64,000 nucleotides of DNA, taken from positions 62,001 to 126,000 of the forward strand of contig JABLXP010000004.1 of the NCBI GenBank assembly GCA_013178045.1, in the 5' to 3' direction. The notes beneath the pieces were generated by a model. The model saw nothing but the letters and a program-made list of their open reading frames with translations, made no database searches and was not told the origin of the DNA. The DNA is from Bacillota bacterium (GTDB lineage Bacteria > Bacillota > Ch66). Each line of letters opens with the position of its first letter. Position 1 is the first letter of the stretch. The position numbers and the translations under genes are program-made. Positions 36,622 through 44,501 of this stretch are shown here, one piece after another.

Positions 36622-36634
36622 TATACCCAGTATA
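36622..36634. promoter_or_regulatory. Candidate operator of the CsoR-like gene
   Basis: TATAC-CCA-GTATA is a perfect dyad with 5-bp arms, 47 bases before the CsoR-like start; a second dyad ACCATT/AATGGT follows at 36634-36651. CsoR-family repressors usually bind G/C-tract dyads close to their own promoter, so autoregulation is plausible. No measured evidence. Confidence 0.4.
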
Positions 36635-36680
36635 CCATTTTAAATAATGGTGTGAGGGGATTCGCCGACAGGAAGGGTTC

Positions 36681-36959
36681 TTGGTGATTGATAAAGAGCA
36701 AGAGGTAATTAACGACCTGATTACCCGAATGCGGAAGATCGAAGGACAGGCGCGGGGAGTCCAACGGATGATGGAGGAAAACCAGGACTGCGGCGCGATC
36801 CTGGTGCAGCTTTCAGCCATGAAAGCGGCGATCAACCGGGTGGCGATGAAAGCCGTTGGTTGATACTATGGCAAGAAAATGCTAGAGGAACTGGCGAGTG
36901 GAGGCGATGGCCGCGTGGCGATGGAGGACATCATCGACATTTTGACTAGGTTTTCTTAA
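36681..36959 (+). CDS. CsoR/DUF156-family regulator with in-frame TGA (candidate selenoprotein)
   Basis: CsoR-family proteins are small all-helical DNA-binding sensors of copper, nickel, formaldehyde or persulfide. The frame reads MRKIEGQARGVQRMMEE, NQDC (Cys37, the first ligand position) and QLSAMKAAINRVAMKAVG, meets TGA at 36861-36863 (codon 61), then continues in the same frame for 31 codons to TAA, ending MEDIIDILTRFS, which looks like a family C-terminus. The total of 92 residues is the normal family length, while 60 would be truncated before the second ligand. The TGA falls within one residue of the second ligand position (CsoR His). A hairpin follows at 36881-36895. Either Sec is inserted, or the gene is broken by a point mutation. 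Start is TTG 36681 or GTG 36684. Confidence 0.6.
36881..36895 (+). promoter_or_regulatory. SECIS-like hairpin after the TGA of the CsoR-like gene
   Basis: GCTAG (36881-36885) and CTGGC (36891-36895) form a 5-bp stem (one G-T pair, extendable by one T-G) with loop AGGAA. The loop begins 22 bases after the TGA and has G as its second base. This fits the published bacterial SECIS model (apical loop 16-37 bases after UGA, a G among its first two bases). The stem is weak. Confidence 0.4.
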
Positions 36960-37063
36960 TATAACCCACGAGCCTATTTATTAAAAGTTAAAGCAAAGAG
37001 CAATACCCTCCAATAATCAACGAAGTTAATCGAATTGAATGCTAAGGTTTTTTAGAATAATGA

Positions 37064-37090
37064 ACACGGTGGTTGACACCGTGTTTTTTT
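37064..37090 (+). terminator. Rho-independent terminator downstream of the CsoR-like gene
   Basis: ACACGGTG (37064-37071) and CACCGTGT (37077-37084) form a perfect 8-bp stem with loop GTTGA, followed by six T. Confidence 0.8.
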
Positions 37091-37091
37091 C

Positions 37092-37173
37092 TTGACAAAG
37101 TTAATTGGTCAATGTATCCTTACCCTCTTTTCCTGACGAGCCAGCGGGTTTCCCTATGCTGGCTCATTTTTTT
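37092..37173 (+). ncRNA. Candidate very short transcript (promoter plus terminator)
   Basis: TTGACA (37092-37097), 17 bases, then TATCCT (37115-37120) resembles a promoter. About 15 bases downstream, GAGCCAGC (37138-37145) and GCTGGCTC (37158-37165) form a perfect 8-bp stem followed by ATTTTTTT. Together they would give an RNA of about 45-50 bases. It could be a small RNA or simply a second terminator for the upstream gene. The rest of the gap to 37334 holds only a possible promoter of the response regulator (TTGACC at 37245). Confidence 0.3.
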
Positions 37174-37334
37174 CAATTCTACCTGCTTCATATTTTCTTC
37201 ACATTCAGTCGGTACACTTAGGAATGAGAGAAAAATTCAAAACATTGACCCAATATGATACAATGCTCATAACTAATCGCATTTGATTGATAATTGAGTA
37301 ATGAATTGAGGGAGTCGAGAGGAGGACATGGTGT

Positions 37335-38039
37335 GTGAGCGGGAAAATCCTGGTCGTTGACGATGAGAAGAAAATCGCTGAGGTGGTACGGGCCTACTTG
37401 GAGCACGATGGCTTTGAGGTTCTGGTGGCCTATGACGGGAAAACCGCGGTGGAAATGGCCAGAGCGGAGCGGCCTGACCTGGTGGTGCTTGACTTGATGC
37501 TACCGGGCAAAAGCGGTGAAGAGGTCTGTCAAATCTTGCGTGCGGAGTCTGAGGTGGCGATCTTGATGTTGACCGCGAAGAATTCGGAAACTTCCCTGAT
37601 TCATGGCTTGAACCTAGGAGCTGATGACTACATGAGCAAGCCCTTTAGTCCCCGGGAACTAGTGGCGCGGGTGCGGGCGGTCTTGCGGCGTACTAAAGCC
37701 AAAGGTAAGGGTGATCATGAAGTGTTAGACTTCCCCGCCGGCAAGCTGCGGATTGACCTGGCGCAGTACCAGGTCTGGCTGGATGGCCAGCCAGTCAACC
37801 TCACACCGACGGAATTTAAGTTGCTGGTTACCCTGGCACGTAACCCAGGGCGGGTTTATACCCGCAGTCAGCTGACTGTTCAAGTGCACGGTTACAATTA
37901 TGAGGGGTATGATCGCACCATCGACGTCCATATCAAGAATCTGCGCCAGAAGATCGAGTTAAACCCCGATGAACCACGGTTTATCAAAACCGTCTACGGG
38001 GTGGGGTATAAATTTGAGGGCGATGGCCGTGCGAATTAG
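37335..38039 (+). CDS. OmpR-family response regulator
   Basis: The 234-residue protein has a receiver domain (VVDDEKKIAEVV, phospho-acceptor Asp53 in VVLDLMLPGKSGEE, Lys in MSKPFSPREL) and a winged-helix domain (from LRIDLAQYQVWLDG, with LTPTEFKLLVTLARNPGRVYTRSQL and YGVGYKFEG). It is a transcription regulator controlled by the histidine kinase whose gene overlaps its 3' end. GTG 37335 is preceded by GAGAGGAGG. The target genes are not known; the neighbouring DUF2680 gene is one candidate. Confidence 0.95.
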   Translation: MSGKILVVDDEKKIAEVVRAYLEHDGFEVLVAYDGKTAVEMARAERPDLVVLDLMLPGKSGEEVCQILRAESEVAILMLTAKNSETSLIHGLNLGADDYMSKPFSPRELVARVRAVLRRTKAKGKGDHEVLDFPAGKLRIDLAQYQVWLDGQPVNLTPTEFKLLVTLARNPGRVYTRSQLTVQVHGYNYEGYDRTIDVHIKNLRQKIELNPDEPRFIKTVYGVGYKFEGDGRAN

Positions 38040-39399
38040 CTTGTGGATAAAGGTCATTCTTGTTTGCTTGGTTTCAATCCTTCTGAGTATCGGCTTGATT
38101 GGTACTTTTGTCAACTATATCTTAAATAGCGCCTTTGCTACTTACATTCAGCGGAACCAAGACATCCGTAACCAGCAGATTGTGGAAACATTGAGTTCTC
38201 TGTATGAGACATACGGGGACTGGCAGCGGGTGCGGGCCCAATTGCCGCCAATGGGGATGATGATGGGTACCGCCGTCCGGGTGGTGGATAACAACGGACG
38301 GTTGGTGGTGGACCTGTCTCCTGGGATGGGTATGATGGGCCGGCGCGGCACGATGGGGTCAGAGGTCTGGAACCGGCCAGGAGCAGTCCGTGAAGCCCCG
38401 ATCATTGCCAACGGCGTGCAAGTCGGCACCGCCTACTTGACTCAAATGGGGCGCCACGGGATGTGGACCGCGGAAGACCTCTGGTTTCTAGGCCGCATTA
38501 ATTATTCTATTATTTTGGCTGGCTTACTGGCCGCTGTATTAATTTTACCGGCGACCTACTTTCTGGCCAGAAACATTACCGCTTCTATTGGGCAAGTCAC
38601 GCGGGCAGCCAAGCGTTTGGCCGAAGGCGATCTGAATCAACGCGTTGCGGTACACACCCGGGATGAAATCGGGGTTTTGGCCGAAACATTCAATCTAATG
38701 GCTGACCAACTGCAGGGTCAGGAGCGTCTGCGCAAAAAATTAATCGGTGATATTGCTCATGAACTAAAGACTCCGCTTACCACGCTGCGGATCCACCTGG
38801 AAGCTTTTCAGGACGGCATCTTGATTCCTGACCAGAAAAACTTGCAGGTGGTGCATGAAGAGGTGATGTCCCTGGTCAAATTGGTCCAGGACCTCCAGGA
38901 ACTATCAGCCGCCGATGCCCAGGCCCTTAACCTGGTAAAAATTCAGACGGATTTTGGTGAACTGGTCGAGGGTGTGGTCCAGAAGATGAGGCCGCTGTTT
39001 GAGGAAAAAGACATTGCGGTCGAACTGCATTTATCACCTTCTCCATTGCTGGCTAAGATTGACCCGGATGCCATGACCAGAGTGTTGCATAACCTGTTGT
39101 TTAATGCCTACAAATATACTGCCAGCCAGGGGAAAGTCACCGTAGCCGTGGCGCGGGAAGGCGACCAGATCGTGATGCAAGTTAGCGATACCGGCATTGG
39201 GATTCCTCCTGAGCACCTGCCCCACATTTTTGAACGATTTTACCGGGTTGATCCTTCCCGCACGAAAGAGACCGGGGGAACGGGGATTGGCCTGGCGATT
39301 GCTAAGGAACTAATTGATGCCCACCAGGGAGAGATCCGGGTTGCCAGTACGCCGGGAGTAGGCAGTACGTTTACTGTCATACTCCCGCCAATTTCATAG
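38023..39399 (+). CDS. Sensor histidine kinase with methionine-rich sensor domain
   Basis: The 458-residue membrane kinase has one span near residues 8-32, an extracytoplasmic sensor domain of about 120 residues, a second span near residues 160-182, a HAMP domain (about 183-235), a HisKA domain with His246 in GDIAHELKTPLT, and an ATPase domain with NLLFNAYKYT, DTGIGIP and GGTGIGLAI. The sensor is strikingly rich in Met, with MGMMMG, GMGMMGRRGTMG and MGRHGM, which suggests binding of a soft metal ion such as Cu(I) or Ag(I). ATG 38023 overlaps the regulator gene by 17 bases. Signal assignment is inference. Confidence 0.93.
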   Translation: MAVRISLWIKVILVCLVSILLSIGLIGTFVNYILNSAFATYIQRNQDIRNQQIVETLSSLYETYGDWQRVRAQLPPMGMMMGTAVRVVDNNGRLVVDLSPGMGMMGRRGTMGSEVWNRPGAVREAPIIANGVQVGTAYLTQMGRHGMWTAEDLWFLGRINYSIILAGLLAAVLILPATYFLARNITASIGQVTRAAKRLAEGDLNQRVAVHTRDEIGVLAETFNLMADQLQGQERLRKKLIGDIAHELKTPLTTLRIHLEAFQDGILIPDQKNLQVVHEEVMSLVKLVQDLQELSAADAQALNLVKIQTDFGELVEGVVQKMRPLFEEKDIAVELHLSPSPLLAKIDPDAMTRVLHNLLFNAYKYTASQGKVTVAVAREGDQIVMQVSDTGIGIPPEHLPHIFERFYRVDPSRTKETGGTGIGLAIAKELIDAHQGEIRVASTPGVGSTFTVILPPIS

Positions 39400-39488
39400 A
39401 ACCTTTATATCTTCTTCATAACTTCTTCACATGGACTGGATATGATCAAAGCGTAAGGTGAAGTTATCAGGGAGGAGGTGGACAAAAA

Positions 39489-39836
39489 ATGAAAAAGAAG
39501 ACAATGGTGCTCATCGGTGTGATTCTACTGCTGGTCCTGGTCGTACCAACTACTTTTGCCGCAGTGGCAAGTGACAGTTTGACTACCCAACAGCAGACGG
39601 AACTAGAGAAGCTGTATGTTCAACAAACTGAAATTCAGAAGCAGATTATTGACAAACGGGTTGAGTATGGACAGCTTACTCCCCAGCAGGGTGACGTTCT
39701 CAAGCAGCGTCTGGAGCAGCGCCAGCAGTATCAGGCGCAGAACGGTTACTCCTGCCCGGGTTGGGGTGCTGGTAATTGCCGGGGCGGAGGCACTGGTTTC
39801 GGTGGTCGGGGACCTGGTTGGATGCGGCGCAGTTAA
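39489..39836 (+). CDS. Secreted DUF2680-type small protein
   Basis: The 115-residue protein has a signal peptide (MKKKTMVLIGVILLLVLVV, with TTFA-A as a likely cleavage region), a helical core with LTTQQQTELEKLYVQQTEIQ and KRVEYGQLTPQQGDVLKQRLEQR, and a Gly-rich tail with two cysteines (CPGWGAGNC). The core fits the DUF2680/YckD family of exported helical proteins of unknown function. It lies 89 bases after the histidine kinase with a GGGAGGAGGTGG site. Exported helical proteins next to two-component systems often buffer envelope stress or metals; that role is inference. Confidence 0.75.
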   Translation: MKKKTMVLIGVILLLVLVVPTTFAAVASDSLTTQQQTELEKLYVQQTEIQKQIIDKRVEYGQLTPQQGDVLKQRLEQRQQYQAQNGYSCPGWGAGNCRGGGTGFGGRGPGWMRRS

Positions 39837-39904
39837 GCGCCAAGCTCCAATTCATGGTTTAAGTAACTGTGAAAACGCAAATTGATATATTGTCACTCCA
39901 AAAA

Positions 39905-39940
39905 AATCACCCCCAATCCCCGCGGGGGGTGATTTTAATT
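39905..39940 (+). terminator. Rho-independent terminator after the DUF2680 gene
   Basis: AATCACCCCC (39905-39914) pairs with GGGGGTGATT (39925-39934), a 10-bp stem, followed by TTAATTCTG and more T. Confidence 0.75.
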
Positions 39941-40065
39941 CTGTTTTTTCTTTCCCCAATTGATTTTCAAGTGATGTACCGCTTGTTTCATCACGGTATT
40001 TTGTCTACAATATAAATTACAATTATGATATATGTTCACTTACCATTGATTAAGGGGTCCGGAAT

Positions 40066-40437
40066 ATGCCTAAAAAAAGCCGGCTTGAGGCTGAGATTAC
40101 TAATCTAGTTGTCAAACTGCAAAGGGAAATCCTCGGTAGGGGCCCGGAGGACGCCAGGAGCTATATTGTGCATGATATGGTAATCCTGAGACTGAAGGGG
40201 GTTTTGACTACCGTAGAAAAACACCTGACAAAATCTGAAAAGGGCTGTCAAGTCGTAAAGCAGATGCGAGAAGTCTTGAGAGAAACTTATGCGGAAGAGG
40301 AGGAGCAAATTATTGCTAATGTTACTGGCTGTAAGGTAATTAGCAGCCACAGCGACATCAGCACCAAGACCGGTGAGCGGATCGAAATTTTTATTCTTGA
40401 CCGGAACCTGGAGGAACTGCTCCAAAACCAAAGCTAA
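40066..40437 (+). CDS. DUF2294 family protein
   Basis: The 123-residue protein matches the DUF2294 family. Typical parts are the start LEAEITNLVVKLQREILGRGPEDARSYI (here in pieces: EITNLVVKLQREILGRGP), the middle HDMVILRLKGVLTTVEKHL and the end ANVTGCKVISSHSDISTKTGE. The family is predicted to be cytoplasmic and has no firmly established function. It has its own ATG start with GGGGTCCGG upstream, and no operon partner is obvious; the next gene (hypB) is 760 bases away. Confidence 0.82.
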   Translation: MPKKSRLEAEITNLVVKLQREILGRGPEDARSYIVHDMVILRLKGVLTTVEKHLTKSEKGCQVVKQMREVLRETYAEEEEQIIANVTGCKVISSHSDISTKTGERIEIFILDRNLEELLQNQS

Positions 40438-40588
40438 GCAGGTTTCGACAAATTAATCCTTTACTTCTAAAGTAAGTGTATTATATAATAATATTATTAG
40501 TGAAAAAACTCTAAAGTAATTATTTTATGTCTATATATTGTATATATTCGTCATTTTTTCTATATGTCGTATCAGGTTAGCTAGGAAA

Positions 40589-40618
40589 TTGGTTTTTCAC
40601 ATATCAAAATAATATAAC
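40589..40618 (+). promoter_or_regulatory. Weak promoter candidate for the structured RNA before hypB
   Basis: TTGGTT (40589-40594) and TATAAC (40613-40618) are 18 bases apart in an A/T-rich region. It would start a transcript near 40625. Confidence 0.35.
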
Positions 40619-40624
40619 AATAAC

Positions 40625-40912
40625 AATGGACAACTAAAATAAGCCAGATAATTCCAGCAGGCTGAGAACGGGAAGAATCCATGCGGGGCTAGGCGAGTGG
40701 GAGGAAGTTCTTTCTTTGTCTTACTTGTCAAGTGACCTTTATGGGTGATGCTCAACTGGAACAAACGCCAGTTGATGTGCCGTTTGGTTCTGAACTATCT
40801 CGGGTGAGGGAAGTGGTTGTTTTCCTCCTAGTAGACTGGGGTCTGTAATTATTTGTGGACGCCTGGTAGGCTAGCTCTTAATCAGGTTATTGATTTAAAG
40901 AGCTAGCTTTTG
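40625..40912 (+). ncRNA. Candidate structured RNA with strong terminator, upstream of hypB
   Basis: This G/C-richer block sits inside an A/T-rich 760-base gap and ends in a terminator: GCTAGCTCTT (40870-40879) and AAGAGCTAGC (40898-40907), a perfect 10-bp stem followed by TTTT. Inside, TCAACTGG (40752-40759) and CCAGTTGA (40768-40775) form a perfect 8-bp hairpin. There is no open frame of note. I could not match it to 6S, RNase P, SRP, tmRNA, T-box, cobalamin, NiCo or tRNA-Sec. It is either a free small RNA or a riboswitch of the hydrogenase genes ending in a terminator. Confidence 0.4.
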
Positions 40913-41000
40913 CATTTTGCGTACAATATTTTAATTAAATTATAAAATATCTGATTTGTTTTTTGCAGGGATTTGTTTCTTAGAAACGAATAATAAAAGC

Positions 41001-41028
41001 ATAACAAAAAGAATAACTAAAGAATAAC
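41001..41028 (+). repeat. Three short ATAAC direct repeats before hypB
   Basis: ATAAC followed by A-rich bases occurs at 41001, 41013 and 41024, that is about one DNA turn apart, some 170 bases before hypB. The spacing is suggestive of a regulator site; the low complexity of the region makes chance likely. The rest of the gap from 40915 to 41199 has no gene. Confidence 0.3.
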
Positions 41029-41199
41029 AAAAAATAAATAATTGGAAAATCGGGAATGGCTTTCCGCCTGGTTTGGGTTTGGAATACCCTGGTAATAATA
41101 GTCTTGGGCTCCCTCAGGATCTAAAACCCAATCCCAATCTTTTTCTTCCCGAGTGGAGCCCCTTTTATTTCCAGGTTAAATCTTAAAGGAGGTTTTCAA

Positions 41200-41859
41200 T
41201 TGAAAGTAGAACTGGTAGCCAATATTCTAGACGCTAATACAGCGATCGCCGGGCAAAATCGTGAGCGTTTTGCCCAGTCTGGCACGTTTGTCGTTAACCT
41301 GATGAGTTCTCCCGGCGCCGGCAAGACCACAATATTGGAAGAAACTCTGGGGAAGTTAAAAGATAGAATCGCGGTCGGGGTAATCGAGGGTGATATTTGT
41401 ACTACCAGAGATGCTGACCGCATTGCCAAACGAGGAGTGCCAGTTGTCCAGATCAACACCAGTGGTACCTGCCACCTGGATGCTAATATGATTGCCTCGG
41501 CAGTGACTAAATTAGGGGACCAGAAGTTTGATCTAATTGTGGTGGAAAACGTGGGTAATCTGGTCTGCCCGGCCGAGTTTGACCTGGGTGAAGATATTAA
41601 AGTAATGGTGATCAGTGTTACCGAGGGAAACGATAAGCCGATGAAGTATCCATTGATGTTCAGAGAATCTGCAGCTATTTTGGTCAATAAAATAGACTTA
41701 CTGCCCTACACTGATTTTGATCCCGAAGAACTAAAACGTGATGTCAGCTTGATCAACCCGCACGCCAAACTCTTCTTTGTTTCAGCAAAGACGGGAGAAA
41801 ACATGAATGAGTGGACGAATTGGCTGTTGGAACAGATTATGGCTAAAATGAACAATTAG
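41200..41859 (+). CDS. hypB: Hydrogenase nickel incorporation GTPase HypB
   Basis: HypB is the SIMIBI GTPase that, with HypA, delivers nickel to the [NiFe] hydrogenase large subunit. The 219-residue protein has the P-loop MSSPGAGKTT, EGDICTTRDADR, the metal-site region TSGTCHLDA with Cys and His, VENVGNLVCPAEFDLGE and the guanine motif NKIDLLP. It lacks the His-rich nickel-storage N-terminus found in some species. TTG 41200 follows AAAGGAGG. hypA and hypC-F are not in the window. It lies directly upstream of the hydrogenase structural genes, which fits its role. Confidence 0.96.
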   Translation: MKVELVANILDANTAIAGQNRERFAQSGTFVVNLMSSPGAGKTTILEETLGKLKDRIAVGVIEGDICTTRDADRIAKRGVPVVQINTSGTCHLDANMIASAVTKLGDQKFDLIVVENVGNLVCPAEFDLGEDIKVMVISVTEGNDKPMKYPLMFRESAAILVNKIDLLPYTDFDPEELKRDVSLINPHAKLFFVSAKTGENMNEWTNWLLEQIMAKMNN

Positions 41860-41980
41860 TTTTTCCGGAAACATTAATCTAAATTCATTTAACCAACAGG
41901 GAGGTGGTATAATCTTGGAAAATTGACAGAAATTTTTTTGCCTGGAAAGAGCTAGAATAAAAGACCAAGGAGGGATATGT

Positions 41981-43042
41981 ATGCCAACGCTGACTAGACG
42001 GGAGTTTATTAAACTGTGTGCTGGCTCGGCGGTAGCGATCAGTATGTCCGGTTTGCTCGCGCCTTATCTGGCTGAGGCTGCCCAGGGTGCACCGCCAGTC
42101 ATCTGGATTCAAGGGGCGTCTTGTACTGGTTGCTCGATCTCATTATTAAATTCTGTTCATCCTGACATCAAAGAAGTGCTGTTGGACATCATCAGCCTCA
42201 AATTTCATCCCAACGTCATGGCTGCGGCTGGTGATCTGGCCATTGAAGCCATGGACAAGACTATTGCTGAGTACCCGAAGAAATATTATCTGGTCGTTGA
42301 GGGGGCCGTCCCGACCAAAGACGGCGGGTTCTACTGTACTGTTGGCGAGACCAAAGACGGCAAACCCGTCATGTTCACTGACCTGGTGAAGCGCCTAGGC
42401 GAAAATGCTGCTGCTGTATTAGCGGTCGGAACCTGTTCTTCCTTCGGCGGAATTCCCGCTGGCGATCCCAACCCGACGGGCTGTGTACCGGTATCTAAAG
42501 TAGTCAAAGGAACGCCGATCATCAATATTGCTGGCTGTCCGCCGCATCCCGATTGGATCGTCGGCACAATCGCCCATGTCCTTCTATATAAAGATATCCC
42601 TGAGCTTGACAAACACGGCCGACCGAAAATGTTCTTCGGCGGAACTGTCCACGATAACTGTCCGCGCCGGCAGTACTTTGACAACAGCATCTTCGCCAAA
42701 ACCTTTGGTGAACCCGGCTGCCTGTTAGAAATCGGCTGCAAAGGACCAATGGCCCACTGCGATGCTTCGACGCGACTCTGGAACAATGGTGTCAACTGGT
42801 GTGTCAACTGCGGGGCTCCGTGCCTGGCCTGCACTGAACCGGCTTTCCCAGATGGCACCTCACCAGTATATAAACGATTACCGGAGATTCCTTTAGGACC
42901 ACAAATCAGTTATACTGCTGATACTATCGGCTTGGCTTTAGGAGCGGCGACAGTAGCAGGAATTGGTGGCCATCTGATTGGTAACATTGTGACTGGCCGC
43001 ATTGGCGGCAAACATGATGAAAAGAAAGAGGGTGACAAGTAA
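41981..43042 (+). CDS. [NiFe] hydrogenase small subunit, Tat-exported
   Basis: This is the electron-transfer subunit carrying three Fe-S clusters in membrane-bound uptake hydrogenases (group 1). The 353-residue protein has a twin-arginine signal ([18 protein letters not shown]), the proximal cluster start [40 protein letters not shown], a distal site in [11 protein letters not shown] and [33 protein letters not shown], and a C-terminal membrane anchor around residues 318-340. The mature protein is exported together with the large subunit, which has no signal of its own. ATG 41981 follows AAGGAGGG. The stop overlaps the start of the large subunit. Confidence 0.96.
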   Translation: MPTLTRREFIKLCAGSAVAISMSGLLAPYLAEAAQGAPPVIWIQGASCTGCSISLLNSVHPDIKEVLLDIISLKFHPNVMAAAGDLAIEAMDKTIAEYPKKYYLVVEGAVPTKDGGFYCTVGETKDGKPVMFTDLVKRLGENAAAVLAVGTCSSFGGIPAGDPNPTGCVPVSKVVKGTPIINIAGCPPHPDWIVGTIAHVLLYKDIPELDKHGRPKMFFGGTVHDNCPRRQYFDNSIFAKTFGEPGCLLEIGCKGPMAHCDASTRLWNNGVNWCVNCGAPCLACTEPAFPDGTSPVYKRLPEIPLGPQISYTADTIGLALGAATVAGIGGHLIGNIVTGRIGGKHDEKKEGDK

Positions 43043-44487
43043 TGGCCATGAAGGTAGTAGTTGACCCCGTAACCCGGATTGAGGGACATCTGAAAATGGA
43101 GGTAGAAATCGACGGGGGTAAGGTTGTTAATGCGCACAGTACAGGGGCCTTGTTCCGTGGTTTTGAACTTATCCTTCAGGGGCGCGATCCACGGGATGCC
43201 CAGCAGATTGTCCAACGGATCTGTGGGGTTTGACCGACTGGGCACGCGACAGCGGCTGCGCTGTCACTCGACGATGCCTTCGGCATTACTCCACCGACTA
43301 ATGGGCGAATCATTCGTAACCTGATCCTTGGCGCTAACTATATTCAGTCCCATATCCTGCATTTCTACCACCTGGCGGCGCTGGACTACGTGAAAGGACC
43401 TGACGTGGCGCCGTTTATTCCGCGCTACGAAGGTGATTACCGGCTACCGGAGGCTGTAAATAAGGCGGCGGTTGACCAATACCTCCAGGCCCTTGAGATG
43501 CGTAAGAAAGCCCACGAAATGCTGGCTATATTTGGTGGACGGATGCCACACGTCCAGGCGATCGTACCAGGCGGAGTGACCGAGACTGTTGATGCCCAGA
43601 AAGTAATGGAATTCAAGTCCAGACTGAAAGAACTCATCGGATTCATTGATAATGTTTATGTTCCGACGGTTAAAGCCGTGGCCGAAGCCTATAAAGACTG
43701 GTTTAGCATTGGCACTGGCTGCAAGAACATGTTAGCCTATGGGGTATTCCCATTGGACGATAAGAAAGACCCGGCTGGTCAAAACCAATTCATCAAGCGC
43801 GGTATCTATCTTGATGGCCAGGATGGAACATTAGACCCAGCAAAAATTAACGAAGATGTTAAGTACTCCTGGTATAATGATGATACGGCCGGCAGCAAAC
43901 ACCCGACCGAAAGTGTCATCACCCCCAATCCGACCAAACAGGGCGCCTACTCTTGGCTTAAATCACCGCGTTATAACGGCAAAGTCATGGAGGTTGGCCC
44001 GCTGGCGCGGATGTGGGTGAACAAACAGAAAGATGTGCGGGCTTTAGGTAACGCTGCCTTCTCTACCATGGGCCGACACTTTGCCCGGGCGGTCGAGTGT
44101 TCGTTGATTGCCCATGCCATGGAAGATTGGCTAATGCAGCTTCAACCCGGGGCGCCGGTCTGCACACCGCATCAGGTACCGGAGAAGGCCCAGGGCATGG
44201 GCTTAACCGAAGCTGCCCGAGGCGCACTTGGCCACTGGATCAAGATCGAACACCACAAAACAGCCAAATACAATGCCGTTGTACCGACGACCTGGAATGC
44301 CTCGCCGCGGGACGCCAACAACCAGCCTGGCCCGATCGAGCAGGCGATGATCGGTACGCCGGTCAAAGATCCCAAGAACCCGATTGAAGTGGTGCGGATC
44401 ATCCGGGCGTTCGACCCGTGCATCGGCTGCGCTGTCCATCTAGTTACCCCGGATAAGAAGGTACTGGCAATACACCGGGTGTACTAG
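43042..44487 (+). CDS. [NiFe] hydrogenase large subunit with in-frame TGA at the Ni-binding motif (candidate selenoprotein)
   Basis: The large subunit carries the Ni-Fe active site that splits hydrogen. Read through TGA 43231-43233, it is a complete 481-residue protein of normal length. The N-terminal motif reads RICGV-TGA-PTGH: Cys61 is present, and TGA is codon 64, exactly the second Cys of RxCGxCxxxH, which in known structures bridges Ni and Fe. The C-terminal motif DPCIGCAVH has both cysteines (460, 463); the HyaD-type protease should cut after His466, removing 15 residues. A hairpin 14 bases after the TGA resembles a bacterial SECIS. Known [NiFeSe] enzymes have Sec in the C-terminal motif instead. 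A point mutation or sequencing error is the alternative. Confidence 0.85.
43248..43265 (+). promoter_or_regulatory. SECIS-like hairpin after the TGA of the hydrogenase gene
   Basis: GACAGCG (43248-43254) and CGCTGTC (43259-43265) form a perfect 7-bp stem with loop GCTG. The loop starts 21 bases after the TGA and its first base is G, both within the published bacterial SECIS model. GGCA (43241-43244) and TGCC further out may extend the structure. The Ala-rich coding sequence could produce such a stem by chance. Confidence 0.55.
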
Positions 44488-44501
44488 AAAGGGGGATGAG
44501 C

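Noticed and set aside
40625-40912. tRNA-Sec (selC), cobalamin or NiCo riboswitch
   Set aside because: No cloverleaf with CCA-type 3' end, no B12 box and no NiCo consensus could be found; left as unassigned structured RNA.
43042-43389. Reading the hydrogenase large subunit as two separate genes or as a frameshifted pseudogene
   Set aside because: There is no frameshift; the same frame continues across the TGA with conserved residues immediately on both sides, so a single gene with one TGA is the better description.
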